From Anaerolineae bacterium (GTDB lineage: Bacteria; Chloroflexota; Anaerolineae; Epilineales; JAHCIE01): a DNA stretch of 18,023 nt. A program made the translations under genes and the position numbers. Location of the stretch: NCBI GenBank assembly GCA_026129385.1, contig JAHCIE010000028.1, positions 1-18,023 on the forward strand, read 5' to 3'. Shown piece after piece: positions 6,512 through 14,527 of this stretch. A model generated the notes under the pieces. It worked only from the letters and a program-made list of their open reading frames with translations. It was not told where the DNA came from and ran no database searches. Numbering within the stretch: the stretch's first letter is position 1; every line of letters begins with the position of its first letter.

Positions 6512-8127
6512 AGGCTGGCTCACCGGGGCCGAAGGGTGGACCGGAGACGCTACCGCCCCCCGCCAGGCTGGCTGGCATGGCGTCACCGGGCTGGCTGGCT
6601 GAGCTGGCCTGGGTTGGCGTCATACTGGCCATGGCGCTACTGGTGCGCTGGCCTTATCTGCAACAGGTCCCACGCTTCAATGATGAGGTGACGATCTGGC
6701 GCGTCGCCGTGGACATCCAGGACAATGGCGCGCGCCCCCTCGTATTCGAGGATACGGGCTACAATGGCCCGCTGCTGATCTACCTGCTGGCCGCCCTCCG
6801 GTCATTGTCCCCGGCCATCGAAGCCCCGCGGCTGCTGGCCCTCGTCATTGGTTGCGCGAGCGTGCTCGCCATGTACCTGCTCGGCCGCGCGCTGGCCGGC
6901 CGCTGGGCGGGCCTCATCGCGGCCGCTCTGTTTGCCGTGACCCTGACACCGGCGGTAGTCTATGGCCACGTCCTACATATGGTGGGGCTGGCCGTACTGC
7001 TACAAATCCTGGGTTGGTGGGCGGCGGTGTGCGCTGTCAACAGCGGTAAAGGCGTGTGGCTCGTCGTGGCCGGCGCATGTACTGGCCTGGCCGCGCAAAC
7101 GCACCCGTTGTCCGCCGTGTTTGTGCCCGGCTTGCTCGTCTGGCTGGCGCTCCAACCGACGGGCCGCCGTCTCCTCCGGGGGCGGTGGGGGCTACTGACG
7201 CTGGCGGCCATGGTCATCGCCTATCTGCCCCTGCTCGCGTATCATCTGCCCGCGTTGTTAGGGCGGCAAGGCTCGCGCCTGTTAGGCTCATCCGAGGGCA
7301 TCATGGACAGCTCGGGGCTGACTGGCCTCGACCACTATGCGGCCGGCGTCGCGAATCTGTTGGCCTCCCTGGGCGACGTGGTCAGCAGCGCGCGCCACGA
7401 CGCGGCGACCCCCATATGGGCCGACAGCCTGGCGCTGCTCCTCGGCGGGCTGATCGTGGCGAGCCTGATCTTTACAGCGCGTCGCGGCCAATGGCTGCCG
7501 CTGTGCCTGGCTGCGTCGGCGGTGCTGTGCATGCCGCTCCTGGTAACCAGCTACGACAACACCTTGCTGGGTCGCTATAGCGGGCTGGCCTTGCCCGTCT
7601 TTCACCTTGCCATCGGCGTGGCTGCGGCGCTACTGCTGACAGGCGACACCAACGGCGCACCGGCCTGGACAGCGCCGCGTACTCTGGCAGTAGCGCTGCT
7701 GGTGGCGGTCGCGCTCGGCGGGTTAGGCCTGCGGCTGGCGGGCTACTACGCGATCGAGGCGGCGGCCAACCGTACCAACAGCGACCTGTTCGCCGTCCTC
7801 GCCGACGTGGAGCGCAGCGGGCAGCCGGTGACGTTGGATGGCGCTATCAAGCGCACCAACGGGCAGGGTACGGGGCCGAGTGGCGTCCTCCAGGGGATGT
7901 TCGCCTGGCGGGGCATCGAGGTCAAGAAGCTCAGCGCCGCCGACAAGATTGACAACTACCTGCGGGCCATCGCATGGCCCACCCAGGTCATCGTGTCGGA
8001 TGCCATGCTGCGCCAGATTGACCAGCGTGGTCGGCTCGACCTGGCCCCGTCCCGCGCCATTGCCCCCATATCTGACGTGGAAGGCTGGGGGCTATACTCC
8101 TTCACGCCCGCGCCCAAGAACGACTGA
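6505..8127 (+). CDS. Polytopic membrane glycosyltransferase (GT39/GT83, PMT/ArnT-like)
   Basis: Predicted polyprenyl-phosphate-sugar-dependent GT-C enzyme of the cytoplasmic membrane. The open frame extends upstream to 6088, but that part shadows queG. I chose ATG 6505, which overlaps the queG stop (ATGCTAG) with GGGAG just upstream; the product is 540 residues. A first TM helix at about 31-51 is followed by RFNDEV (57-62), the Asp-Glu pair expected in the first outer loop of GT-C enzymes, and 'YNGPLLIYLLAAL', matching the family's 'h.PL.Y.l' segment. Several more hydrophobic helices follow to about residue 415. A soluble C-terminal region of about 120 residues starts at 'AANRTNSDLFAVLADVERSG'. 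Donor and acceptor are unknown. Translational coupling to queG is likely, though the functional link is unclear. Confidence 0.8.
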   Translation: MLEAGSPGPKGGPETLPPPARLAGMASPGWLAELAWVGVILAMALLVRWPYLQQVPRFNDEVTIWRVAVDIQDNGARPLVFEDTGYNGPLLIYLLAALRSLSPAIEAPRLLALVIGCASVLAMYLLGRALAGRWAGLIAAALFAVTLTPAVVYGHVLHMVGLAVLLQILGWWAAVCAVNSGKGVWLVVAGACTGLAAQTHPLSAVFVPGLLVWLALQPTGRRLLRGRWGLLTLAAMVIAYLPLLAYHLPALLGRQGSRLLGSSEGIMDSSGLTGLDHYAAGVANLLASLGDVVSSARHDAATPIWADSLALLLGGLIVASLIFTARRGQWLPLCLAASAVLCMPLLVTSYDNTLLGRYSGLALPVFHLAIGVAAALLLTGDTNGAPAWTAPRTLAVALLVAVALGGLGLRLAGYYAIEAAANRTNSDLFAVLADVERSGQPVTLDGAIKRTNGQGTGPSGVLQGMFAWRGIEVKKLSAADKIDNYLRAIAWPTQVIVSDAMLRQIDQRGRLDLAPSRAIAPISDVEGWGLYSFTPAPKND

Positions 8128-8150
8128 CGGCCGATTCGCCCTGCCCTTAT

Positions 8151-8762
8151 CTATCCCTCAGCCTCCGCCACAGCCACCACGGCCAGATAGCCGACCCGCC
8201 TTCTCCGCCGCCTGACCACCACCGCGGCTTCCACCAACCACACACCCGCCCCCAGATGCACGCAGCGCACCCAATGGGGGTGGCGGGCGCGGCGCAACGC
8301 GACAGTCACCAACCAGCGGCCCGGCCAGCGACCCTCAGGGAGCGCATCGGGCGCAAGGGCCGCCTGCCCCGCCAGCGCGGCCAGATCGGCCCGCGCACCG
8401 GGCCGGCGAGCGTTGGCCGCCTCACCCAGCGCGCAAATCGCGGCCAGAATCTCGGCGCGCACCACACGGGCTTCCAGAGCCAACAGCGCCAGGTCGACCT
8501 CAACCCGCGTGCCAGCGGCCTGGCGCGCGTCGGCCAGGTCGGCCGCCACCTGCTGCCAGTGGGCGAGCCGCTCAAGAGGAGCATCGACCGGGGCGTGGCT
8601 CGCCTGCTGGAAGCGCGCCTGAGCCAACCAATACGTGGCGGCGAGGCAGGGCGTCTCCGCCCGCGCTCGCTCCAGGGCGGCGACGGCATCCGCCCAACGG
8701 CGTTCCTCGATGAAGGTCAACCCCGCATCCAGAGCGGGGCGGTGTGGGGGGAGCAGCATCAT
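8151..8762 (-). CDS. Hypothetical TPR-like protein
   Basis: A 203-residue frame downstream of the SARP ATPase and on the same strand. The N-terminus has one TPR-like motif (LDAGLTFIEERRWADAVAAL, then ERA), followed by Ala/Leu-rich helices such as 'AATYWLAQARFQQ' and 'VEVDLALLALEARVVRAEIL'. The last 50 residues are Arg- and Val-rich and look less protein-like. The start (tandem ATG at 8762 and 8759) has no Shine-Dalgarno, and 138 nt separate it from the previous stop. It may be a small partner of the regulator. Overlapping frames on the other strand look like shadows, but I cannot exclude that the region is non-coding. Confidence 0.5.
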   Translation of the reverse strand: MMLLPPHRPALDAGLTFIEERRWADAVAALERARAETPCLAATYWLAQARFQQASHAPVDAPLERLAHWQQVAADLADARQAAGTRVEVDLALLALEARVVRAEILAAICALGEAANARRPGARADLAALAGQAALAPDALPEGRWPGRWLVTVALRRARHPHWVRCVHLGAGVWLVEAAVVVRRRRRRVGYLAVVAVAEAEG

Positions 8763-8900
8763 GGCGGCAGGAGGGTAGCCTATGGCGGATAGCGCAGCGA
8801 CGGCTGAAACCTGGTCGCCAACGATACGGCGCGCCTGGCCTGCCTGTGGAGAAGACGCACGCAGGGGGCAATTGGATGCAGGCGGAGTTCCGTCAGACGG

Positions 8901-11735
8901 TCAGGGGATCTGGCTCAGGTCCCAATCCATGTGCAGGCGGGTGAAGATGTCGCGGGCTTCGGCGCGGGCCGTGTCGGCCGCCCTCGCGTCGCCCTGGGCC
9001 GCCGCTACGTCAGCCACAACGGCCAGGGTGCGGCCAACGGCTGGCAGCGCGCCGAGGCCGCGCAACTCGCCCAGCGCCGCGCCCAACTCCGTCTCCGCCG
9101 CGCCCAGATCACCCAGGCCCGCCAGAGCCTTACCCAGGGCGCGCCGCGCCAGACCGTGATCGTAGCGCGCGCCCGCCTCGGCCGCGATGCTCAGCCCGGT
9201 CGCGGCGGCGCGGCGCGCGGCTTCAGCGTCGCCCCTCAACAGCAGAATCTCAGCCAGCCAGGCATGCGTGCGACCCATGAAGACCGTCGAATGAAACTCT
9301 GCGCCGAGGCCAATGGCCCGCTCCAGGGCGGCGCGCCCGCCCTCGATATCGCCCAGGTAGGCGCGCGGCAGGCCGAGGAAAATATACACATTGCGCTCGT
9401 AGACGCGGTTGGCCGCTCGCTGCGACGGCTCAAGGGCGCGTTGCCCCCAGTCCAACGCCTCCGCCCAGCGTCCCCAGCAGTGGTGGACGACCTGAACGAA
9501 GTCAGCGGCGGCCGCGATAGCGCCCGGGTCAGCCTGCCGCAGGCTTTCCGCGTAGACGGCCTCGACGATCTTGAGGGCCGTGTCGAAGTCGCCCAGGAAA
9601 GCACGCTCCGCGCCAATCATGCCCCGCGAGATGAGGGCATCGTTATGCGCGCCCACCATGTCCAGGCGGGCCGCGGCTTCCTCCAGCAGCGCCAGCCCCG
9701 CCGCTGACTCGCCCATCATCGCCAGCGTCCGCGCCAGAATATTCTTTGCCCGCGCCACCTGGAGCGAGTCGCCCGCACGTTCCATCAGCGGAATGAGCCG
9801 CTCCAGGCGCGGCCGCGCCTCCCGAAAGCGGCCCTGAATGTACAGCGCCGCGCCCTGGGCCAGCCACACGAAGGACAGCAACTCATCATCGCTTAACACC
9901 TGGGCGTCGGTCTCGGCCGGGGCCAGCCAGCCCATCAGACGACCCGGCTCGATGTAGAAAGCAACCCGCGCCAGCATCAGGCGCAACTCCACGTTTTGGC
10001 GGCGTAGCGCCTCCGTCATCGGCACGTGCGCCAGGCAGTCCAGCGCCTGCTGGTAGAGTAGCGCGGCGGTGGCGAAGTCGAACACGGCGGTCGCACCGAT
10101 ACCGGCCTGCGTACTCCAGCGCAACCCATCCTCCCACAACCGCCCGTGGACAGCATGATACGCGAGGCGCTCGGCCGTCCGCGGGTCGGTCGCGTCGCCG
10201 AGCGCGGCCACCGCGCGGCGATGTAAGGTGGTCGCCCGCGCATGGCTCAACTCCGCGTAGACCACCTCGCGGACCTTATCGTGACTGAAGGCGTAGCCTA
10301 CGTCATCGCCCAGTAGACTCGCCTGGCCGCTCTCCTCCGTGAGCAAATGCCCCGCCAGCAGTTCGTCCAGGGCATCGAGCGCCGCATTCTCCGCCTGGCC
10401 GCTGACGGCGCGCGCCGCCTCAAAGCTGAAGTCGCGGCGGTAGACAGAAGCGGCGGCCAGCAACTCCCGGGCGGCCGGACTGAGGCGAACGAGACGCCCC
10501 TGGATGACGGCGCTGACCGACGCCGGCAGAGTCAGCCGGGCTTCGGGCCGCCCCTGCCTGAGGCTACCGCTCTCCTGAAGCGAGCGCACAACCTCGACCG
10601 TGAACAGCGGGTTGCCCTCGGTCTCCCGGTACAGCCGCGCGGCCAGACCCTCCACGTCGCCGTGGCCCATCTGGCGCAGCAGGGCCGTCGTGCCCGCTGG
10701 CGACAGGCGCGCCAGGTTGAGGGTAGACAGCCGCCCCTCGCGTTCAAGCCGCCACAGGCCCGTTTGAAGCGCCGCGTCAGTATCCTCCGTGCGCACCGCG
10801 GCCGCAAACTGGATAGGATACTCAGCCAGGTGACGCACCAGATAGCTGAGAAGTTGCAGCGTGCCCGCATCGGCCCAATGCAGGTCATCCAGGATGAAAA
10901 GCAGGGGCGCGGGCAGAGCCATCAGGAAGCGGGCCACCGCCTCGAACAGGCGGCGCTGGTCCTGGGACGGGTCGATAACGAAGGCCTGGCCCAGACCAGG
11001 GCGCAGCGCGGCAAGATCGGGCAGCAGGCGCGCTAACTCGGCCAGCCACACATCAGACAGGCCAAGCCCCTGCACGCCCAGGCCCGCCACCACCGGGTTG
11101 AGAGCGTCGACGAAGGGGTGGTACGGCAAGCTCCGCTCCGCCTCGTAGCAGTGACCCTCGATCACAGTCCAGCCCGGCGGGTTGCCCTGGCTCAAGCGCC
11201 ATGAGACCTCCGCCAGCAGGCGCGACTTGCCGATGCCCGCCTCGCCCTCCACGACAACCAGCCGCCCATCAGGCGCATCACCGCCCGCTGCCCGCGCCTC
11301 AGTTTGCGCCAGATGGTCGAGCAGCTTCTCCATCTCTCGCTGGCGTTCGAGCAGAGGCAGGCTGGGGGCGCGCACGACGCGGGGAGCCAGGGTCAGGGGG
11401 CCGGGGGCAGCCGCCGCGATACGTGGCAGGCTGTCGTCGCGGATAGCTTCGAAAACGGCGCGCGTGGCGCGGTCGGGGGTCGCGCCAAGCTCGCGGTCCA
11501 GCAACCTGGCGCACGCCTCGTACTCGGCCAGGGCGGCAGCCCGATCGCCCGTCTGGTACAACGCCGTCATCAGCGCGCGGTGGAACCGCTCCTGAAGGGG
11601 ATCGACGGCCAACGCCTGGCGGGCGGCCTGTTGCGCCAGCGGCCAGGCGCGCGCAGTGGCGGCGGCGTCCGCCAGGCGGCCCATCAGGTCCAGGTAGCGC
11701 TGCTCCCAATGCTGGCGCGACAGCCAGCCACTCAT
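8901..11735 (-). CDS. SARP/LAL-type regulator, BTAD + AAA ATPase + TPR part
   Basis: Large cytoplasmic signal-transducing ATPase of 944 residues. Residues about 1-100 are a bacterial transcriptional activator domain (BTAD: 'QQAARQALAVDPLQERFHRALM', 'EYEACARLLDRELG'). An AAA/NACHT-like ATPase follows with Walker A GEAGIGKS (164-171) and Walker B LLFILDDLHWAD (278-289). The second half is helical TPR-like repeats (for example 'WAEALDWGQRALEPSQRAANR', 'GGRAALERAIGLGAEF'). It lacks its own DNA-binding domain, which is encoded in another frame just upstream (11747-12142). The apparent ATG at 11735 has no Shine-Dalgarno and lies inside the conserved 'DEWLSRQHWEQRYLDLM' segment, so this is probably one gene interrupted by indels. 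As written, it would be an orphan BTAD-AAA protein. Confidence 0.88.
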   Translation of the reverse strand: MSGWLSRQHWEQRYLDLMGRLADAAATARAWPLAQQAARQALAVDPLQERFHRALMTALYQTGDRAAALAEYEACARLLDRELGATPDRATRAVFEAIRDDSLPRIAAAAPGPLTLAPRVVRAPSLPLLERQREMEKLLDHLAQTEARAAGGDAPDGRLVVVEGEAGIGKSRLLAEVSWRLSQGNPPGWTVIEGHCYEAERSLPYHPFVDALNPVVAGLGVQGLGLSDVWLAELARLLPDLAALRPGLGQAFVIDPSQDQRRLFEAVARFLMALPAPLLFILDDLHWADAGTLQLLSYLVRHLAEYPIQFAAAVRTEDTDAALQTGLWRLEREGRLSTLNLARLSPAGTTALLRQMGHGDVEGLAARLYRETEGNPLFTVEVVRSLQESGSLRQGRPEARLTLPASVSAVIQGRLVRLSPAARELLAAASVYRRDFSFEAARAVSGQAENAALDALDELLAGHLLTEESGQASLLGDDVGYAFSHDKVREVVYAELSHARATTLHRRAVAALGDATDPRTAERLAYHAVHGRLWEDGLRWSTQAGIGATAVFDFATAALLYQQALDCLAHVPMTEALRRQNVELRLMLARVAFYIEPGRLMGWLAPAETDAQVLSDDELLSFVWLAQGAALYIQGRFREARPRLERLIPLMERAGDSLQVARAKNILARTLAMMGESAAGLALLEEAAARLDMVGAHNDALISRGMIGAERAFLGDFDTALKIVEAVYAESLRQADPGAIAAAADFVQVVHHCWGRWAEALDWGQRALEPSQRAANRVYERNVYIFLGLPRAYLGDIEGGRAALERAIGLGAEFHSTVFMGRTHAWLAEILLLRGDAEAARRAAATGLSIAAEAGARYDHGLARRALGKALAGLGDLGAAETELGAALGELRGLGALPAVGRTLAVVADVAAAQGDARAADTARAEARDIFTRLHMDWDLSQIP

Positions 11736-11746
11736 CGTAGGTCAGG

Positions 11747-12142
11747 CTATCGGCGGTGGAAGCCGTCGAGGAAGGAGCCACGCCATAGGGCCGCCGCCTC
11801 GCTCAACGCCGCCAGGGTTGCGCCTGTCGCAGCGAAGGCGTCCGTATCCACCCAGGCCGCGTCGCCCGGCCGCCAGACGAGGGTATCGCCCTCGGCCGCG
11901 ACAGGAAACACGGGCAGAGCGTGACGCAGGCGAGTCAGCACCGTGCTGAGGCTGTTACGCCCCTCAGCCTCGGCGCTCTCCTCCCACAGCAGGGCAACCA
12001 GGTGCGAGCGCGAGAAGGTGCGGTGCGGCTGCGCGGCCAGGTAATACAGCAGAGCCTGCGCCTTCACCGACGGCAGGCGTAGCTCAGTGTCACCACTTCG
12101 TATGTGGGGCGGTCCCAGCAGACGCACGCTGAGTACAGCCAC
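11747..12142 (-). CDS. SARP-type winged-helix DNA-binding domain (5' part of split regulator)
   Basis: The frame starts at GTG 12142 with AGGGGGG upstream and encodes 131 residues: MAVLSVRLLGPPHIRSGDTE, then 'LPSVKAQALLYYLAAQPHRTFSRSHLVALLW', an OmpR-like winged helix of the SARP type. It ends '..LWRGSFLDGFHRR' and stop. Intact relatives continue with a segment like 'DSLTYDEWL'. That segment is present, but in a second frame (within 11781-11720), before the third frame takes over as 'LSRQHWEQ'. So two indels separate this piece from the 944-residue part. One coincides with a doubled 4-bp unit (AGCCAGCC, 11722-11729). The gene lies 30 nt after the crotonase stop and is probably co-transcribed with it. 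Confidence 0.8.
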   Translation of the reverse strand: MAVLSVRLLGPPHIRSGDTELRLPSVKAQALLYYLAAQPHRTFSRSHLVALLWEESAEAEGRNSLSTVLTRLRHALPVFPVAAEGDTLVWRPGDAAWVDTDAFAATGATLAALSEAAALWRGSFLDGFHRR

Positions 12143-12172
12143 GAGCGTTCCCCCCTACCAGACGCGAGTCCT

Positions 12173-12955
12173 CTAGCGGCCTTTCCACTGCGGAGCGCGC
12201 TTTTCGAGGAAGGCACGGAACCCTTCGAACCCATCCTCGCTACCGAGAATCTCCCGCTGGAACGCCGCCTCGCGCGCCAGCGCCTCCTCGTAGCTGCCCT
12301 GCTGGGCAGCGATGAAGGCGCGCTTCATGCGCACCAACGCCAGCGGCGCTTGGCGCGCCAGCCCCTCGGCGTATTCCATCACCCGCGCCTCGAACTCCTC
12401 GGCCCCGTACACCCGGTTAGCGAGACCGAGGCGTTGCGCCTCGGCGGCGTCCACCGCCTCGCCCGTCAAGGCCATCTCCAGGGCGCGCCCGTAACCGATG
12501 AGCCTCGGCAGCAGCCATGACGCGCCGCCGTCGGTGACCAGGCCGACACGAATGAACAACTCCGCGAAGGAGGCGCGCTCGGACGCCAGGCGCACATCAC
12601 AGGCCAGGGCAAAATCGCAGCCGATGCCAGCCGCCACCCCATCGACGGCGGCGATGACCGGCCAGCGACACGCGCGAATCGCTTGGAGGGTAGGGGCGTA
12701 ATGCTCGGTGAGGATGCGAAAGACACTGTCGGGATCGTGGTCACCAAGAGCGGCGGTCAGGTCGGCCCCCGACGAGAACGCGCCGCCTGCCCCCGTCAGA
12801 ATAATGACGCGGGTCGCCTCATCCGCCTCCGCTGCCAATACGGCGGCGCGCAGGGCATCCGTGGTCTCGGCGTCCAGGGCGTTCCGGATGCGGGGCCGGT
12901 TGATGATCAGCCGACGCACCGCGCCGTGGGACTCTACCAGCAGCTTGTCGGTCAT
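12173..12955 (-). CDS. Enoyl-CoA hydratase/isomerase family protein, PaaG-like
   Basis: Crotonase-fold enzyme of 260 residues acting on an acyl-CoA. Oxyanion-hole segments are GAGGAFSSGADL (55-66) and GVAAGIGCDFALACD (106-120). The two Glu of classical enoyl-CoA hydratase are absent: the first is Asp (in GCD) and the second is hydrophobic. The loop 'RVGLVTDGGASWLLPRLIG' keeps an Asp (142) at the place of the catalytic Asp of PaaG, and the C-terminus 'RAFLEKRAPQWKG' matches the PaaG pattern. An isomerase or ring-forming role, as in phenylacetate breakdown, is therefore more likely than simple hydration, but no other paa genes are in view. ATG 12955 is preceded by AGGAGG. First gene of the probable operon with the SARP regulator. 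Confidence 0.92.
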   Translation of the reverse strand: MTDKLLVESHGAVRRLIINRPRIRNALDAETTDALRAAVLAAEADEATRVIILTGAGGAFSSGADLTAALGDHDPDSVFRILTEHYAPTLQAIRACRWPVIAAVDGVAAGIGCDFALACDVRLASERASFAELFIRVGLVTDGGASWLLPRLIGYGRALEMALTGEAVDAAEAQRLGLANRVYGAEEFEARVMEYAEGLARQAPLALVRMKRAFIAAQQGSYEEALAREAAFQREILGSEDGFEGFRAFLEKRAPQWKGR

Positions 12956-12972
12956 GGAGGCCTCCTGCGGGG

Positions 12973-13001
12973 ATTATAGCATAGGCGAGGGCAGGTCCTA
13001 A
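12973..13001 (-). promoter_or_regulatory. Promoter of the crotonase-SARP operon
   Basis: Perfect TATAAT on the minus strand (12978-12973), preceded by GC, with a weak -35 TTAGGA (13001-12996) at 17 bp. The predicted start near 12966 falls at the AGGAGG ribosome site (12966-12961), which would leave a leader of only about 11 nt. Confidence 0.55.
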
Positions 13002-13021
13002 GGGTCCCACACCTGGCGGGT

Positions 13022-13084
13022 CTCGTCGAGGTGGCCCCCCGCGACGAGCCTCGCCTTGCTACGCTCGTGCGGAATGGCCACCTC
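13022..13084 (-). terminator. Structured region with competing hairpins after the membrane-anchored protein gene
   Basis: Three inverted repeats overlap: CTCGTCG (13022-13028)/CGACGAG (13042-13048); GAGGTGGCC (13028-13036)/GGCCACCTC (13076-13084); and ACGAGC (13044-13049)/GCTCGT (13063-13068). The last two can nest in one long stem, while the first excludes them. No T-run follows. Its position after the gene ending at 13116 and before the crotonase promoter suggests termination, but an alternative-fold role is possible. Confidence 0.35.
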
Positions 13085-13115
13085 TTACACGCTGGACGCC
13101 CCGCGTTGGCGGTGG

Positions 13116-14356
13116 TTAGCCCGCCGACCAGCGCCGCGTGTCATTCTGCAAGATGAACACAGCGGGGTCTCGCTCGCCAATACCGAAGCCCACGCCGCGC
13201 TCAAAATCCTGCACGGCCCGCAGGTTGCCGTTCTCGTCGGCTTTGACGTTACCCAGCTTGGCGCGTACGCCGGGCTGCGTGCACCACACCTTGCCAATGC
13301 CCCGCCGTGGAGTGGGCGGCGTACGATTGGGGGTGTTAGCATCGGTGCAAGAGTACTCGGGATCGCCATCCTTCCAGCTATCGGCGAAGACCTCGAAGGT
13401 CCCGTCATCGTAGAGAGCATAGGCCTGGCGATTGTCGGCTCGCCAGATGATGAAACCCTTCTCGAACGGCGCGTAGGCGGTGATGACGGCCTTTTCGGCG
13501 CTCGTCGGGCAGCCCGTCGCCGCGTACAGACCCAGATCGCCCCATACCGGCCTGAAAGTCGGGCCCACGCCAGGCTGGCAGGCCGCCGCCGCCGCCGTGA
13601 GCGTCGCTCCCGGTCGCGGCGTGCGCGTGGGTGGGATGGGCGTCGGCGAGCCAGCGATGCGCGTCACCGTCGGCGCGACACTGGCCGTAGGGGCGCCCCC
13701 CGCCACGGCCGGCGGCGCGACTTTGGCCGCCGCCGTCGGCGCGACACTGGCGGCGGGTACGTTCGACGGCGAGGGATAGGCAGCGGGGGCCGTCGGCGGC
13801 ACGACGACCGCGACTCGCGTCGGCGCGGTCGTCGGCGCAGCGGTCGTCGGCGCGGCGGTTGGCGCAGCGGCCTGGTTGGCAGGGGCATTGCCCCGGCTCA
13901 GCCACCACGACCCCAGGACCACCAGAACCAGTAAGCCAAGCAAGCCCAGCAGCAGCGGCCACGGGGAGCTGCGCGTTGGCGGCGGCGCTGGCTGGGCAGT
14001 AGGGGCTGGCTGGGTGAAGAATGTTGTCGCGGCGACCGCCGCCGGCGCGGCCACCACGCCGCCGCCGCCGCCTCGGCCAGCGCGCGCGGCGACATCCTCC
14101 GCCGCATCGCCCTGCAGCGTCAGCGCGCCCGGGACCGCCATATGTCCTGGCGGCCCAATGCCGCGCCGCGCCGAGAATATCGGCCCAGCGGCGATCCGTC
14201 GGCGGCCCACGCCTGTCGAGGCCAAGCCCCATCTGTGGTGCAGGATAGTTTGCCGATCTGAGCGGGTGTTTCGCCGAGCGATGGCCTCAGCCAGCGGCCC
14301 CAGGGCAGGCAGCAGCGCGGCCACGCGATCCGGGCAAGTGTCAGCTGCTCGTTCAT
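13116..14356 (-). CDS. Membrane-anchored protein with Ala/Pro/Thr linker and Chloroflexota-type C-terminal domain
   Basis: Function unknown. ATG 14356 has an ideal RBS (AAGGAGTGTT) and starts MNEQLT. The main frame, however, is another one and reads 'CPDRVAALLPALGPLAEAIARR'; removing one AC unit from ACAC (complement of GTGT, 14338-14341) joins them. The main frame alone is open up to 14492. A TM helix, PLLLGLLGLLVLVVLGSWWL, is encoded around 13,900-13,960. A low-complexity Ala/Pro/Thr linker of about 100 residues follows. The C-terminal domain has 'GLYAATGCPTSAEKAV', 'PFEKGFIIWRADNRQAYALY', 'IGKVWCTQPGVRAKLG' and 'VQDFERGVGF', a pattern I know from extracellular domains of Chloroflexota proteins (LGFP-like). 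The N-terminal 100 residues are of doubtful frame. Probably an extracytoplasmic sensor or cell-wall-associated protein. Confidence 0.65.
13667..13751. repeat. 19-bp direct repeat inside the linker-coding region
   Basis: CCGTCGGCGCGACACTGGC occurs at 13667-13685 and again at 13733-13751, exactly 66 bp (22 codons) apart. It encodes the repeated 'ASVAPT' of the linker. A related stretch at about 13817-13873 repeats CGTCGGCGC-type units at 15-bp steps. These repeats probably let the linker change length by slippage. Confidence 0.7.
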
Positions 14357-14455
14357 AACACTCCTTTCGCCTTGAGCGGCGGCGGCCCACGGCGGCTCGC
14401 AGGCAATCAGCGAACCACAGAAGGCTGCCGAAAGCGACTGACGGCGTGATGCGGC

Positions 14456-14484
14456 TTGACAGCCGGGTCAGTTGAGCCAATATT
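14456..14484 (+). promoter_or_regulatory. Promoter of the ATP-grasp gene
   Basis: A perfect TTGACA (14456-14461), 17 bp, then AATATT (14479-14484, 4 of 6). The predicted start near 14491 is about 37 nt before ATG 14528, with GCGAGG as a possible ribosome site. Confidence 0.5.
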
Positions 14485-14527
14485 AGCCCCACCCCATGCC
14501 CGGCCGTCCCATCACAAGCGAGGTCCT

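Noticed and set aside
8085..8100. GCTATACT resembling the promoter element
   Set aside because: Inside the glycosyltransferase coding region with no gene downstream on that strand.
8256..8792. 178-codon plus-strand frame opposite the TPR-like gene
   Set aside because: Arg/Gln-rich with no start signal; the minus strand has the more protein-like sequence.
10347..11036. 229-codon plus-strand frame
   Set aside because: Lies opposite the SARP ATPase; Arg/Gln-rich, no RBS.
13817..13873. Regularly spaced CGTCGGCGC units that could suggest a CRISPR-like array
   Set aside because: Units repeat every 15 bp without spacers and encode the Ala/Pro/Thr stalk; this is protein low complexity.
14357..14492. 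Upstream extension of the membrane-anchored protein frame
   Set aside because: Composition is not protein-like, and the ideal RBS-ATG pair at 14356 in a neighbouring frame marks the real start.
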